A program made the translations under genes and the position numbers. The notes under the pieces are model-generated. The model ran no database searches and was not told the DNA's origin. It saw nothing but the letters and a program-made list of their open reading frames with translations. A stretch of DNA of 64,000 nt from Tatumella ptyseos. Its GTDB lineage: Bacteria > Pseudomonadota > Gammaproteobacteria > Enterobacterales > Enterobacteriaceae. The number at the start of each line of letters is the position of its first letter. Position 1 is the first letter of the stretch. This document shows positions 18,149 through 27,468 of this stretch, piece after piece. Where the stretch lies: NCBI RefSeq assembly GCF_030552895.1, contig NZ_CP130649.1, positions 2,108,001 through 2,172,000 on the forward strand. Direction: 5' to 3'.

Positions 18149-18260
18149 TTGAAAAGTGCCCTCTCCCTTTAAGATGACCTCATTGAACGCTTAACGATAA
18201 CACGCTTATCTGTGCGTTAAACCACCCCTATTACTTCATCCATTGATAAGAAGATTCATT

Positions 18261-18989
18261 ATGAACGTACATTTTATTATTCATGAGGCGTTTGAAGCGC
18301 CTGGGGCTTATGAACTCTGGGCTGAGTCACGGCACCACACCATCGGCTATTCTCGTGTCTATCTTGGTGACAAATTACCTGATACTGCCCAAGATATCGA
18401 TCTGTTAATCGTGATGGGCGGGCCACAAGACCCAAATGTGACTATCGATCAGTGCCCTCACTTCAATTCAATGGCCGAACAAAGGCTTATTCGTTCAACG
18501 ATTGAACAACAAAAATCCGTAATAGGAATATGTTTAGGTGCCCAATTAGTGGGCGAAGCATTGGGCGCACCTTTTAGCGCCAGCCCGCATCCAGAAATAG
18601 GTAAATTTCCCATAAATTTAACGACTCGGGGGAAAGATCATCCCTTCTTTTCTCATTTTGGTGACAGTCTAGAGGTGGGCCATTGGCATAATGATATGCC
18701 TGGTTTAACCCCTGATTCAGAGGTCATCGCCGTCAGCGATGGCTGTCCTCGACAAATTGTCGCTTATTCTGATCTCGTTTATGGATTTCAATGTCATATG
18801 GAGTTTACGCCGAAGGTTATCGAACTGCTTATCAGAGATGCTGGAGCCGACCTGCACGCAACTCAGGACCGTGCATTTATCGATTCGATTAGCACTTTAC
18901 GGGCGCATCACTACGAAGAGATGAATGAAACATTATTTATTTTTCTCGATAAGCTTGCGGATCACTATCAGCTGACCCGTAGCAGATAA
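18261..18989 (+). CDS. Class I glutamine amidotransferase-like protein
   Basis: A free-standing GATase1 domain of 242 residues resembling GMP synthase glutaminase-type proteins. The nucleophile Cys91 lies in GICLGAQLVGEA. The His/Glu pair of the triad is in FQCHMEFT (His179, Glu181). The oxyanion strand is VMGGPQDPN near residue 52. Family members can act as glutaminases or gamma-glutamyl hydrolases, often in polyamine or amino-acid degradation; the acceptor here is unknown. I chose the ATG at 18261, with AAGAAG eight bases upstream, over a TTG at 18243. It is divergent from the AraC gene, a possible regulator. Confidence 0.85.
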   Translation: MNVHFIIHEAFEAPGAYELWAESRHHTIGYSRVYLGDKLPDTAQDIDLLIVMGGPQDPNVTIDQCPHFNSMAEQRLIRSTIEQQKSVIGICLGAQLVGEALGAPFSASPHPEIGKFPINLTTRGKDHPFFSHFGDSLEVGHWHNDMPGLTPDSEVIAVSDGCPRQIVAYSDLVYGFQCHMEFTPKVIELLIRDAGADLHATQDRAFIDSISTLRAHHYEEMNETLFIFLDKLADHYQLTRSR

Positions 18990-19181
18990 GCGACTCACTA
19001 TTTTTCTTCAGTTCCTGTTAGTCCTTTGTTTCACTTATCCTTTCAATAACTTCAAGGATGATGTTGGCACTGCGTCAGCCCTCTGACGACAGTGCTTTTT
19101 TTGACCCCACCTTGACAGAATAGCGATCTAGGTCACATATTTTAAAGGTACACCCTTTTTTATCTTAACCAGGAGCGCACG

Positions 19182-19802
19182 ATGAAGATGACCTCTCCTT
19201 CGCAGTTTTCTCGACGCAACTTCTGCCAATTATTACTCGCCGCTTCGGCGATGCCGCTGAGCAGTTATGCGCAGTCGCAGTCAACCTCTCCCCATGTTGC
19301 TATTCAGCCCCTTTCGCTGACCAAAGTCGTGAATGGCGTGCCGAACGACAAATTACCTTTACTCATTTATCAGCAAGCTGTCCCCGCATCAGCCTCAAAC
19401 GCTGACGACTATCTGAGTCAACTCTTCGCAAAAAATGGTTGGCCAGTACAATGGCGCTACCAGATCTTTCCTTTTACCCACTACCACTCCAATACTCATG
19501 AACTGCTAGGGGTAAGCCAAGGTAGCGCGAAGGTTCAGCTAGGAGGCGAAACGGGACCAACGGTAACGGTTAAACAGGGGGATGTAATCCTAATTCCTGC
19601 GGGAGTTGGTCATAAGCAACTGTCGGCCAGCGAAGATTTCCAAGTGCTGGGGGCCTACCCTCAAGGGTTAAGTCCAGATCTTTACCATGACGACCCGAGT
19701 AAACTGGCCGAAGCTCAGCGTCATATTGCGAATATCGCTATGCCCAGTACCGATCCCGTTACCGGCAAACAAGGCGGTATTAAGACGCTGTGGAAAGCCT
19801 AA
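19182..19802 (+). CDS. Exported cupin protein with Tat signal
   Basis: A 206-residue protein beginning with a twin-arginine signal (SRRNFCQLLLAASAMPLSSY, residues 9-28, cleavage after SYAQ likely). The mature part carries a cupin barrel. THYHSNTHELLGV near residue 98 and LIPAGVGHKQL near 137 supply the His/Glu metal ligands. It would be folded with its metal in the cytosol and exported to the periplasm. The reaction is unknown. AGGAG precedes the ATG. An exported oxidoreductase-like gene follows 45 bases later, so the two may form an operon. Confidence 0.8.
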   Translation: MKMTSPSQFSRRNFCQLLLAASAMPLSSYAQSQSTSPHVAIQPLSLTKVVNGVPNDKLPLLIYQQAVPASASNADDYLSQLFAKNGWPVQWRYQIFPFTHYHSNTHELLGVSQGSAKVQLGGETGPTVTVKQGDVILIPAGVGHKQLSASEDFQVLGAYPQGLSPDLYHDDPSKLAEAQRHIANIAMPSTDPVTGKQGGIKTLWKA

Positions 19803-19847
19803 TTTTTTGATTTCATTTGGAACCGATACCATTACTATGAGGAAATT

Positions 19848-20573
19848 ATGTCTGTTAAAAAACTCACCGCGCTCGCTTCCCTGCTGCTCGCCACGACGTT
19901 AGGCAGTCATACTGCTCTGGCGGCAAGCCCCTCTTCTGAATCTAGCGTGCATAACATCGGTATCGTTGGGGCAGGAAATATGGGAGAAACCCTAGGTAAA
20001 CTTTGGGCAGATGCGGGTTACCATGTGATGTTAGCTTCGCGCCATCCTGACAGTTTACAATCTACGGCTAATGACATCGGCCATGGTACCAAAGTTGGAA
20101 CCGCCGAGCAGGCTAGCCAATTTGGTGATGTGGTGGTGATGGCAGTTCCCTATGGTGCGCTGCCACAACTGGGTAAATCTCTGCATCAACAACTTGCGGG
20201 TAAAACGGTTATCGATGTCAGCAATCCTTACCCCGGTCGTGATGGTGCCACGGCAGCAAAAGCGTTAAGCCTAGGGAGTGGTAAAGCTTCGGCACAATAT
20301 CTTTCAGGCGCACATGTGGTGAGGGCTTTTAATTCCTTGGCCGCGACCGCGATTGCCTCGAATGCCCATCACTCACCGCTCATTGCAGTACCTTATGCGG
20401 GTGATAACGCACAAGCCTTGGCTCAAGCCAAAACATTAATCCAGCAGGCCGGTTTTGCACCAGTGAAGACGGGTGATCTCACGACGGCGACCCGTTTCCA
20501 ACCTGGATCATCGTTGTTTTTACAGGTATTAGATGAGAAAGCACTGCGCGCGCAACTCGCTGACGCTCGGTAA
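19848..20573 (+). CDS. NAD(P)-binding oxidoreductase (F420-dependent NADP reductase fold) with signal peptide
   Basis: A 241-residue protein whose first 26 residues look like a Sec signal (KKLTALASLLLATTLG, cleavage after ALAA). A complete Rossmann fold follows: GIVGAGNMGETLGKLWADAG near residue 39, VVVMAVPYGALP near 95 and VIDVSNPYPGRDG near 125. This resembles NADPH-dependent F420 reductase and imidazole-type NADP oxidoreductase families, which are normally cytosolic. A secreted version is odd because free NADP is scarce in the periplasm. It follows the Tat-exported cupin gene and precedes the transporter by three bases. Confidence 0.75.
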   Translation: MSVKKLTALASLLLATTLGSHTALAASPSSESSVHNIGIVGAGNMGETLGKLWADAGYHVMLASRHPDSLQSTANDIGHGTKVGTAEQASQFGDVVVMAVPYGALPQLGKSLHQQLAGKTVIDVSNPYPGRDGATAAKALSLGSGKASAQYLSGAHVVRAFNSLAATAIASNAHHSPLIAVPYAGDNAQALAQAKTLIQQAGFAPVKTGDLTTATRFQPGSSLFLQVLDEKALRAQLADAR

Positions 20574-20576
20574 TCA

Positions 20577-21905
20577 ATGATGACTGATCACTCCACGTCG
20601 CCGCTACTCAGGCGCTTTCAGCGCCTGGTATCGATCAAGCCTGAAGAGCTGGCCCCAGTCTGCTGGGGCTGGTTATACATCTTCTCGCTACTCTGCGCCT
20701 ACTATATCCTGCGTCCCATTCGCGATACGGTGAGTACACTCACTGGCGCCCACTCACTACCGTGGTTATTCACGGCAGTATTGATCACTATGCTGCTACT
20801 CCAATGGCCCTATAACAAACTTTCTCAACGCCTTCCTCGAGAACGCTTTATTAGCTATAGCTATCAAGCCTGCGCGGTGATCCTCTGTGGTTTTGCCTTG
20901 GGTTTTGCACGCCATGGCGGATTGCATGACCTATTTTTGGGCCGCGCATTTTTTATCTGGGTATCGGTCTTCAATTTGTTTGCAGTATCCGTTTTCTGGG
21001 CCTTAATTGTCGATATCTTCGATAGCGAGCGGGGAAAGCGTCTGTTCGGATTACTCGCGGCGGCGGCAACCTTGGGAGCGATTGGTGGCTCTGGGTTAAC
21101 CAGCTTAGTCGCTGACCATCTCTCGACTCCGGTGTTACTGATCATTGCCGTTGTCCTTATCCAAGTGTCCGTTTTTAGCGCTAAACGCTTATCACGTTGT
21201 GGTCGTCAATTGTCACACAGCAAAACGGAAGATAAACCTCACGAAACCCCGGCTGGCGGTGGTCTCACCCCTTTATTGATCGGTATTCGTCAAACAATAG
21301 CCTCCCCCTATTTGCTAGGAATTTGTGGTTATATCCTTTTCTATTCGGTGACCTCAACACTGCTCTATTTTCAACAGGCGGCTATTGTGCAACACGCTTT
21401 TAGCCAAGCGGACCAACGTACCACTTTCTTCGCGAATGTTGATTTAGCAATCAATGTATTAACCCTAATTTGCCAATTGACGGCGAGCGGTAAAATCATT
21501 TCACGTTGGGGCGTTGCGGTGAGCTTAACGTTACTCCCGTTAGTCAGTATCCTTGGCTTTGGTTGGTTGGGTGTAGCCCCAAGTTTATCGGTCCTGGTCG
21601 GCTTTACCATAGTGCGAAGAGCCATTAACTTTGCGCTGGCCCGCCCTAGCCGTGAGATCTTATTTACCGTGGTCCCTACCTCAGAGAAGTATCATGCTAA
21701 GGTATTTATCGATACCCTAGTTTATCGTATGGGCGACCAAGTCGGGGCATGGAGCTATCAGGCGGTGAGTCTGTTGGGAGTCGCCGCCCTACCCTTAACA
21801 CTACTTAGCATGATCTTAGCGGCAGGTTGGGCAGGATTAAGTGTAGCCTTAGGGCGCGCTCAGCGGCGTAAAGCACAGCACTTGCCGCCCTCATCAAAAG
21901 ACTAA
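20577..21905 (+). CDS. NTP/NDP-exchange-type or MFS-related inner-membrane transporter
   Basis: A 442-residue membrane protein with about eleven to twelve hydrophobic helices. Segments such as YYILRPIRDTVSTLTGA near residue 41 and FWALIVDIFDSERGKRLFGL near 138 are typical of the bacterial proteins annotated as NTP/NDP exchange or Tlc-like transporters. Homologues in free-living proteobacteria have no proven nucleotide transport, so the substrate is open. It begins three bases after the oxidoreductase stop, which implies co-transcription with the two exported proteins upstream. It ends directly at the convergent abgT gene. Confidence 0.75.
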   Translation: MMTDHSTSPLLRRFQRLVSIKPEELAPVCWGWLYIFSLLCAYYILRPIRDTVSTLTGAHSLPWLFTAVLITMLLLQWPYNKLSQRLPRERFISYSYQACAVILCGFALGFARHGGLHDLFLGRAFFIWVSVFNLFAVSVFWALIVDIFDSERGKRLFGLLAAAATLGAIGGSGLTSLVADHLSTPVLLIIAVVLIQVSVFSAKRLSRCGRQLSHSKTEDKPHETPAGGGLTPLLIGIRQTIASPYLLGICGYILFYSVTSTLLYFQQAAIVQHAFSQADQRTTFFANVDLAINVLTLICQLTASGKIISRWGVAVSLTLLPLVSILGFGWLGVAPSLSVLVGFTIVRRAINFALARPSREILFTVVPTSEKYHAKVFIDTLVYRMGDQVGAWSYQAVSLLGVAALPLTLLSMILAAGWAGLSVALGRAQRRKAQHLPPSSKD

Positions 21906-23426
21906 TTAGCTCAGATGCGGATACACGCCAGGCCCAATCGGTAAACCGCAGACATACCATAGGCTGAGCAGTACGATCCAGCTGATAAAGAATACCAGTG
22001 GATAAGGCATGATAAGCCGGTAATACGTGCCCAGCTCGGCCTCTTTTATATACTTCTGTAAAAAACCTAAGAATAACGGCAAAAAAGGCGATAACGGGGA
22101 AAGTGGTAGGACACAAGAGTCACCAATACGAAAGATAATTTGAGCGAAGGCCGGGTGAAAGCCTAATACCACAAACATCGGCACAAATACCGGCGCAAGG
22201 ATCGACCATATCGCTGACCCACTGGCGATAAACATGCACAACAATGCGGAGAGTAGCAATAACCCAATAAAGGCCGGAGCACCATGAATATCGGCGTTTT
22301 CCATCAAATTAGTCAGCCCCATTGCCATAAACTTTCCCATATTACTCCAGGTAAAGAGTGCGACAAATTGCGCAAGGGGAAAGACCATCACAATAAATCC
22401 TGCCATGTTTTTCATCGAGTCCGTCAGTAAAACAGGAATATCGCTCGCTTGACGGATTTGGCCGGTACGTTTGCCGTAGACAACGGAGGTCAACAGGAAG
22501 AAAATAATAATAATCGGCACAATGCCCTGCATTAACGGCGAAGGAACAAGGCTACCGGTTTGCGGATTGCGTAAAATACCTTGAGCAGGCGCGGCCAACG
22601 CCACCACGACACCGAGCACAATCAACGCGGTCACTGCGACAGCTTTCAACCCTTGGTTCTCTATGGAAGTTAACTTAGGTAATGTCTGTTCAGTATTCGC
22701 CTTCCAAGCCGGGAGTCGAGGTTCAATCCACTTATCCGTTAAAAGTGCACCGACAACCGTCAACACCACGACTGAGGCCGCCATAAAAAACCAGTTATCG
22801 ATAACGGTTACTTGTAAGGCAGGGTTCACCGATTTAGCCGCTTCGGTACTGATCCCAGAGAGTAGAACATCAGTACTCACAATTAATAGATTTGCTGTGA
22901 AACCCGACGCAACGCCAGCAATGGCGGCCAATAATCCAGCGACCGGATGCCGACCCACCGCTAAGAAAATGAGTGCGCCAAGCGGAGGCATGACAACCAA
23001 GGCTGCATCCGAAGAGAGATGGCTAAAGAATGCGATAAATAGCACCATATAACTGGCATAACGGCGATGGATCAGCGATGACATCTTGATCATTAACGCT
23101 TGCAATAGCCCTACTTTTTCCGCCAATCCCGCCCCTAACACCAGCGCTAAAATTGAGCCGAGTGGCGCAAAACCACTAAAATTTTTAATTATGTTCGGCA
23201 AGAACCACTGAATACCCGCGGGGCTAAAAATATTATTAACGGTTATTTTCTCACCGTTCACCGGGCTAATAACACTCCAGTTAAAATGACTGATAACCGC
23301 GCTCGCCACCATCAGTATCACAATCAAATAGAGAAACAGGAGAAAGGGGTGCGGAAGTTTATTACCGGCTTTTTCGATCCAATAAAAGAGTTTATTGGGT
23401 TGTCTGATTGGCGTTATAACACTCAT
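21906..23426 (-). CDS. abgT: p-Aminobenzoyl-glutamate transporter AbgT
   Basis: Inner-membrane importer of p-aminobenzoyl-glutamate, a folate breakdown product; 506 residues, close to E. coli AbgT (508). Recognised segments include NKLPHPFLLFLYLIVILM near residue 21, WFLPNIIKNFSGFAPLGSIL near 75, GRHPVAGLLAAIAGVASGFT near 155 and SGSAIWSILAPVFVPMF near 420. The ATG at 23426 has CAGGAG seven bases upstream and matches the E. coli start; a longer frame to 23468 is unlikely. It follows abgA, from which it is separated by 120 bases. Confidence 0.95.
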   Translation of the reverse strand: MSVITPIRQPNKLFYWIEKAGNKLPHPFLLFLYLIVILMVASAVISHFNWSVISPVNGEKITVNNIFSPAGIQWFLPNIIKNFSGFAPLGSILALVLGAGLAEKVGLLQALMIKMSSLIHRRYASYMVLFIAFFSHLSSDAALVVMPPLGALIFLAVGRHPVAGLLAAIAGVASGFTANLLIVSTDVLLSGISTEAAKSVNPALQVTVIDNWFFMAASVVVLTVVGALLTDKWIEPRLPAWKANTEQTLPKLTSIENQGLKAVAVTALIVLGVVVALAAPAQGILRNPQTGSLVPSPLMQGIVPIIIIFFLLTSVVYGKRTGQIRQASDIPVLLTDSMKNMAGFIVMVFPLAQFVALFTWSNMGKFMAMGLTNLMENADIHGAPAFIGLLLLSALLCMFIASGSAIWSILAPVFVPMFVVLGFHPAFAQIIFRIGDSCVLPLSPLSPFLPLFLGFLQKYIKEAELGTYYRLIMPYPLVFFISWIVLLSLWYVCGLPIGPGVYPHLS

Positions 23427-23546
23427 TAGCACTCCTGCGTGACGATAGATTAAAGCGAATAGCGGCAACCCTCTGCGACTCAGGTTGAAGGTAATTACAG
23501 CGGTTATTAGGCAATTTCTATGCCATTAGTTAGCTATCTTGACGGT

Positions 23547-24854
23547 TTACGGCTGAAAATCTGTTTGATTAAAGGCCAATGCCGCTAAGGTTTTTACCGC
23601 TTTACTCATGATCGATTCATCAAAGTCGAAACGAGCATTATGGTGGCCGGCGGCAAGTTGACAGCCAAAGATGACATAAGAGGCTTGTCCCCCGTTTTCT
23701 TTTACCCGTTCCATCATGTAAGTCGCGTCCTCTGAACCCGCTGCATGAGCTTGTCGATCAGTCACCGACGTGAAAAGACCCAGTTGCTGTGCTTGCTGAT
23801 GAATAAATCCTACCCACTCAGGGCTCGGTGAACAGCTTCGTGCGCTGCCCATCAGTGCGACCTGATACTCCACTTGAAACATCGCTGCTGCCCCCGCAAT
23901 CACTTGCTGACAGCGCTGATAGATGTCGTCGTTGACCCGATTACTTTCTCCACGGGTTTCAACTTTCAATAACGCAAAGTCAGGCACCACATTTCGGCCA
24001 CTGCCCGCTTGCAATACCCCGACATTGACCCGGCCTACACCGCCACTATGCTGCGTTAAACTATGTAACCCCAGTGTCGCGTGGGCAGCGGCTAGCAGTG
24101 CATTGTTTCCTTGCTCTGGATTCCCCCCCGCGTGCGCACCGACCCCAGTAAAGGTCAGATCAAATTTGGTCGTAGAGAGAAAACTATCATTACCACAGAC
24201 AATCTCCCCTTCAGGCACCCCTGTGCCTAAGTGGATGGCAGTAAAAAGATCGACATCATCAACGACTCCCGCGGCAACCATCGCTTTCGCGCCGCGCACC
24301 CCCTCTTCGGCCGGTTGGAAAATCAATTTTATTTTGCCGCTAAGTCGCTCTTTATGATGCATCAGCACCTTAGCAAGGGCTAAGCCTATCGTCGTATGGC
24401 CATCATGGGCGCAAGCGTGCATCATTCCTGGATTGATCGAGGCAAAGGCTTCCCGCTGCGGAAAATGCTCGTTGTCTTTGGCTTCTGTTTGATCTAGCGC
24501 ATCCATATCCACCCGAAAAGCCATTACCGGACCAGGCTTGCCCGTCTCCAGCGTCGCGACCACGCCACAAAAACCGCCTGAAAAAGAGGAAACCCAAGGC
24601 TCTAACGCCCCTTGCTCCCGCGCGCGCGCTTCCTGTTCAGCAAGAAATTCAGTACTCGGCAACCCCATTCTCGACGCCGCGTCAATCACTGCTTCCCCCA
24701 GTGCTAGGTGATAACCGAGTTGATGCAGTTGCTCTGCGACCAACGAGGCGGTACGAAACTCCACCCAGCCGGCTTCAGCAAAACGGTGCAAGTCTCGTCG
24801 TTGACAACGCATCTCATCCTGTAAATCATCCACTACCTGAGTAAAAAAGGTCAT
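23547..24854 (-). CDS. abgA: p-Aminobenzoyl-glutamate hydrolase subunit A (AbgA)
   Basis: M20-family metallopeptidase, 435 residues, almost the length of E. coli AbgA (436). Metal-site motifs are HACAHDGH (residues 146-153) and PAEEG (181-185), with the catalytic VDMDALDQTE stretch near 115 and the dimerisation-domain GAHAGGNPEQ near 238. In E. coli AbgA works as a heterodimer with AbgB to release p-aminobenzoate and glutamate. No abgB lies between this gene and abgT. The enzyme may act alone, pair with a distant partner, or have a changed substrate. It is divergent from abgR. Confidence 0.92.
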   Translation of the reverse strand: MTFFTQVVDDLQDEMRCQRRDLHRFAEAGWVEFRTASLVAEQLHQLGYHLALGEAVIDAASRMGLPSTEFLAEQEARAREQGALEPWVSSFSGGFCGVVATLETGKPGPVMAFRVDMDALDQTEAKDNEHFPQREAFASINPGMMHACAHDGHTTIGLALAKVLMHHKERLSGKIKLIFQPAEEGVRGAKAMVAAGVVDDVDLFTAIHLGTGVPEGEIVCGNDSFLSTTKFDLTFTGVGAHAGGNPEQGNNALLAAAHATLGLHSLTQHSGGVGRVNVGVLQAGSGRNVVPDFALLKVETRGESNRVNDDIYQRCQQVIAGAAAMFQVEYQVALMGSARSCSPSPEWVGFIHQQAQQLGLFTSVTDRQAHAAGSEDATYMMERVKENGGQASYVIFGCQLAAGHHNARFDFDESIMSKAVKTLAALAFNQTDFQP

Positions 24855-24959
24855 AATCCGCTCTCCTGTTTAATACCTAAACCTCGAATCTAGCGAATGG
24901 ATCACGACGACATAAGATGCTAATTTGTTATGTCTGATAACCAATAGCTATCACTTATT

Positions 24960-25862
24960 ATGTCAACGAGCCTCAAACTTCATCACCTCCGTGCTTTAGT
25001 CAATGTCGTCAGTCAAGGCAGTATTCGCGCGGCCAGTCGGAGCGCCGGACTCTCACAACCCGCATTAACCAAGGCGATCCAAGAACTTGAACAGATCTTA
25101 GGAACACGTATTCTGGAAAGGCATCCACAGGGGATCTTGCTGAATCATGTTGGTGAGCATTTTTACCGCCATGCTCGATTAGTGTTAGAGGAAATTCGTA
25201 TCGCTCAGGAGGAAGTGTCACAACATCTTGGAGAGATTACGGGTCATATTCGCGTCGGCGTCGGCGGTAGCATGGCTTGCACCTTAATGCCCAAGGTCAT
25301 CGATCGGTTTCAACAGCGTTTCCCCCATGTAAATGTGCATATCGTCGAGGGACAACTCTCCTCAATGCTGCCCGCTTTACGTCAAGGGACCTTAGATTTT
25401 ACCTTGAATACCGTGACCCAACTTCCCTTCGAGCGCGAATTGAGCTTCGAGCCGTTGGCGGTCGTTGACTATCGAGTGGTCGTCCGAAAGGGTCATCCAT
25501 TACGATATGCTAAACAGCTCTCCGAACTCAGCGAGGCCAAATGGACAATGCCGCCACCGACCAGTAGCTACTATTCGCTCCTTGAGCAACTCTATACCGG
25601 TCATACACTCCCTCAAGTCAGGGTGACTTGTGAGAGCCTTATCGCTTGTGCGAGTTTGGTGACGCAAAGTAATTTCTTAAGTATTATTTCAGAACAAATC
25701 GTGAGCACGCCAATTTTGAGCGATCAACTGCTCCCTCTTGAGCTTGCCACCCCTGCCCCACAAGCAACATTTTACCTTGTTCAACGTAAAGACCATCAAT
25801 TAGGACCGATCAGCGCCTATCTCGCCCAGCTATTTCGAGATTTTAGCCAAGCAGTACCATGA
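24960..25862 (+). CDS. abgR: LysR-type regulator AbgR
   Basis: A 300-residue LysR regulator (E. coli AbgR 302). The winged helix is at residues 5-65, with SQGSIRAASRSAGLSQPALT as the DNA-binding helices. The periplasmic-binding-protein-like effector domain covers about 92-298 (HIRVGVGGSMACTLMPKV at its start). It is divergent from abgA with 105 bases between the starts, the same arrangement as in E. coli. It probably activates abgA-abgT. The intergenic region shows T-N11-A-like spacing but no palindrome I would call with confidence. Confidence 0.9.
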   Translation: MSTSLKLHHLRALVNVVSQGSIRAASRSAGLSQPALTKAIQELEQILGTRILERHPQGILLNHVGEHFYRHARLVLEEIRIAQEEVSQHLGEITGHIRVGVGGSMACTLMPKVIDRFQQRFPHVNVHIVEGQLSSMLPALRQGTLDFTLNTVTQLPFERELSFEPLAVVDYRVVVRKGHPLRYAKQLSELSEAKWTMPPPTSSYYSLLEQLYTGHTLPQVRVTCESLIACASLVTQSNFLSIISEQIVSTPILSDQLLPLELATPAPQATFYLVQRKDHQLGPISAYLAQLFRDFSQAVP

Positions 25863-25946
25863 TGCCTGCCTTGAACTCATCCCTTGAGCGAGGGGGAAAA
25901 ATATCGTACATATAACTTTCTCTCATTGATAAGGAGTGGTGTCGTG

Positions 25947-26492
25947 ATGGTGCCCCGATTAGAAACAGCTCGACTTATCCTCGCCCCATTAGTGGCAGAC
26001 GATGCTCCCTTGATTCAACAGGCTTTCCCACGCTGGGAGATTGTGAAATACCTGACACGTAAAGTACCTTGGCCGTACCCAGCCAAGGGGGCGGAAATGT
26101 TTTGCGACATGACTCTGCAAGCGATGCAGCAGCAAAGGGAATGGGTATGGACGTTGCGTCCTCTCACTTCGCCTACCGAATTTATCGGTCTAATTCGGCT
26201 CTCCTTAGAAGTGGATAATAATCGCGGATTTTGGTTAGTGCCTGAATGGCAAGGCCAAGGTTATATGCGCGAAGCCTGCCACGCTGCCACTGACTTTTGG
26301 TTTAATCAGCTAAAGCAACCGGTTCTGCGTGCACCCAAAGCAAAAGAGAATCAGCGCTCTCTTAAGATCTCACAGGAGAGCGGTATGCGAATGATCCGAG
26401 AAGAGATGGGTGAATACCATATTGGCGATATTCCTTCGACGTTGTGGGAGATCACGCGCGAGGAGTGGAATGAGCGAAAAGTCTCCTCCTAG
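25947..26492 (+). CDS. GNAT family N-acetyltransferase (RimJ/RimL-like)
   Basis: A 181-residue acetyltransferase of the RimJ/RimL group. It starts RLETARLILAPLVADDAP and has the acetyl-CoA motif near residue 117 (WLVPEWQGQGYMREA). The C-terminal SLKISQESGMRMIREEMGEY is typical of the group. Its acceptor is unknown. The start is either GTG 25944 or ATG 25947, both served by AAGGAG at 25931-25936. A longer frame from 25884 lacks a ribosome binding site. It follows abgR on the same strand with no obvious functional tie. Confidence 0.82.
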   Translation: MVPRLETARLILAPLVADDAPLIQQAFPRWEIVKYLTRKVPWPYPAKGAEMFCDMTLQAMQQQREWVWTLRPLTSPTEFIGLIRLSLEVDNNRGFWLVPEWQGQGYMREACHAATDFWFNQLKQPVLRAPKAKENQRSLKISQESGMRMIREEMGEYHIGDIPSTLWEITREEWNERKVSS

Positions 26493-26517
26493 GCATCCGT
26501 AAACTGTCTCAAAGAAT

Positions 26518-26652
26518 TTATAGCGGGCGACAGGGTAAAGTAGCCCGCAAAACGTAAAGGTCAACTATTCGATTTTGTACACCACCTCTACCCTTCTCAT
26601 CCAACATTTCTCTAGTTAAGTGTATCTGCTTCCGAAGCTTCTGATCTGCCAT
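26518..26652 (-). CDS. Candidate 44-residue small protein
   Basis: On the minus strand GAGGAAAAATAATG opens a frame of 44 residues starting MADQKLRKQIHLTREMLDEK. The spacing of the ribosome binding site is good. The first 30 residues look like a charged helix, and the tail (LRATLPCRPL) looks less natural. It lies in an otherwise empty 313-base gap upstream of a toxin-antitoxin pair. I do not recognise it. It may be a small gene or the truncated start of a lost one. Confidence 0.35.
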   Translation of the reverse strand: MADQKLRKQIHLTREMLDEKGRGGVQNRIVDLYVLRATLPCRPL

Positions 26653-26805
26653 TATTTTTCCTCATCGTTCGTATAGAGAGTGATTTAAATAATCTACATT
26701 CACTCAGATTATTGAGTCCTGTACGATAGTTAAACACTACTTAGATATTCTATTTTATAGCCTTTATGCTATAATTTAATGAGTTCAAAGGAATGAGGTC
26801 TGTCC

Positions 26806-27156
26806 ATGTGGGAAGTAATAACAACAGACGTTTTTGATGAGTGGTTTCTCGCGCAGGAAGAGAGTTTAAGAGAAGATATATTGGCTGCTATCGGCGTTCT
26901 TGAGGAAATGGGGCCCCAATTAGGTAGACCTTATGTCGATACCTTAAAAGGTTCTGACATCCCTAATATGAAAGAGTTACGGGTACAACATGCAGGAGGC
27001 CCGATACGTGCCTTTTTTGCTTTCGACCCGATCCGTAGGGCTATCGTATTATGTGCCGGTGCGAAGACAGGTTTAAACGAAAAGCGGTTTTACCGTGACA
27101 TGCTCCGCCTTGCAGAAAATGAATACCGTAAACATTTGACCAATTTGGAGAAGTAA
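26806..27156 (+). CDS. RelE/HigB-type (phage Gp49-like) toxin
   Basis: A 116-residue protein of the Gp49/HigB group of type II toxins, mRNA-cleaving enzymes of the RelE fold. Typical features are WEVITTDVFDEWFLAQEES at the N-terminus, the GRPYVDTLKGSDIPNMKELR strand near residue 40, and RAFFAFDPIRRAIVLCAGAK near 68. The antitoxin gene begins one base after its stop codon, in the toxin-first order usual for HigBA. The upstream stretch is AT-rich (TATTTTATAGCC and TATGCTATAA repeats), a likely promoter-operator region. Confidence 0.9.
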   Translation: MWEVITTDVFDEWFLAQEESLREDILAAIGVLEEMGPQLGRPYVDTLKGSDIPNMKELRVQHAGGPIRAFFAFDPIRRAIVLCAGAKTGLNEKRFYRDMLRLAENEYRKHLTNLEK

Positions 27157-27157
27157 T

Positions 27158-27457
27158 ATGTCCACTTACAAAGAACTCTTAGCAAAACAAAGCCCTGAAA
27201 GTCAGCAACGCATCAAAGAAAAAGTGGAGACCTTGCGTCAGGAAGTGGTGTTAAGCCAGCTGCGTGAAGAACTAAACATTTCACAGACTGAGCTTGCTCA
27301 AGCGATCGGCGTGTCTCAGCCGACCATTGCCAAAATAGAACGACCAGAGAACGATCCGCGCTTATCAACCTTAAAACGGTATGTCTCTGCATTAGGTGGG
27401 GAGCTGAGCATCGATATAACGCTTCCAACAGGAAAGCGAATAGGTTTTCATCTCTAA
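27158..27457 (+). CDS. XRE-family antitoxin partner
   Basis: A 99-residue helix-turn-helix protein. LREELNISQTELAQAIGVSQ near residue 37 is a classic XRE HTH, and the C-terminal LKRYVSALGGELSIDITLP is common in HigA-type antitoxins. It should neutralise the toxin encoded immediately upstream and repress the shared promoter. AGAAG lies seven bases before the ATG, within the toxin stop region. Confidence 0.9.
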   Translation: MSTYKELLAKQSPESQQRIKEKVETLRQEVVLSQLREELNISQTELAQAIGVSQPTIAKIERPENDPRLSTLKRYVSALGGELSIDITLPTGKRIGFHL

Positions 27458-27468
27458 TGATACGACCA

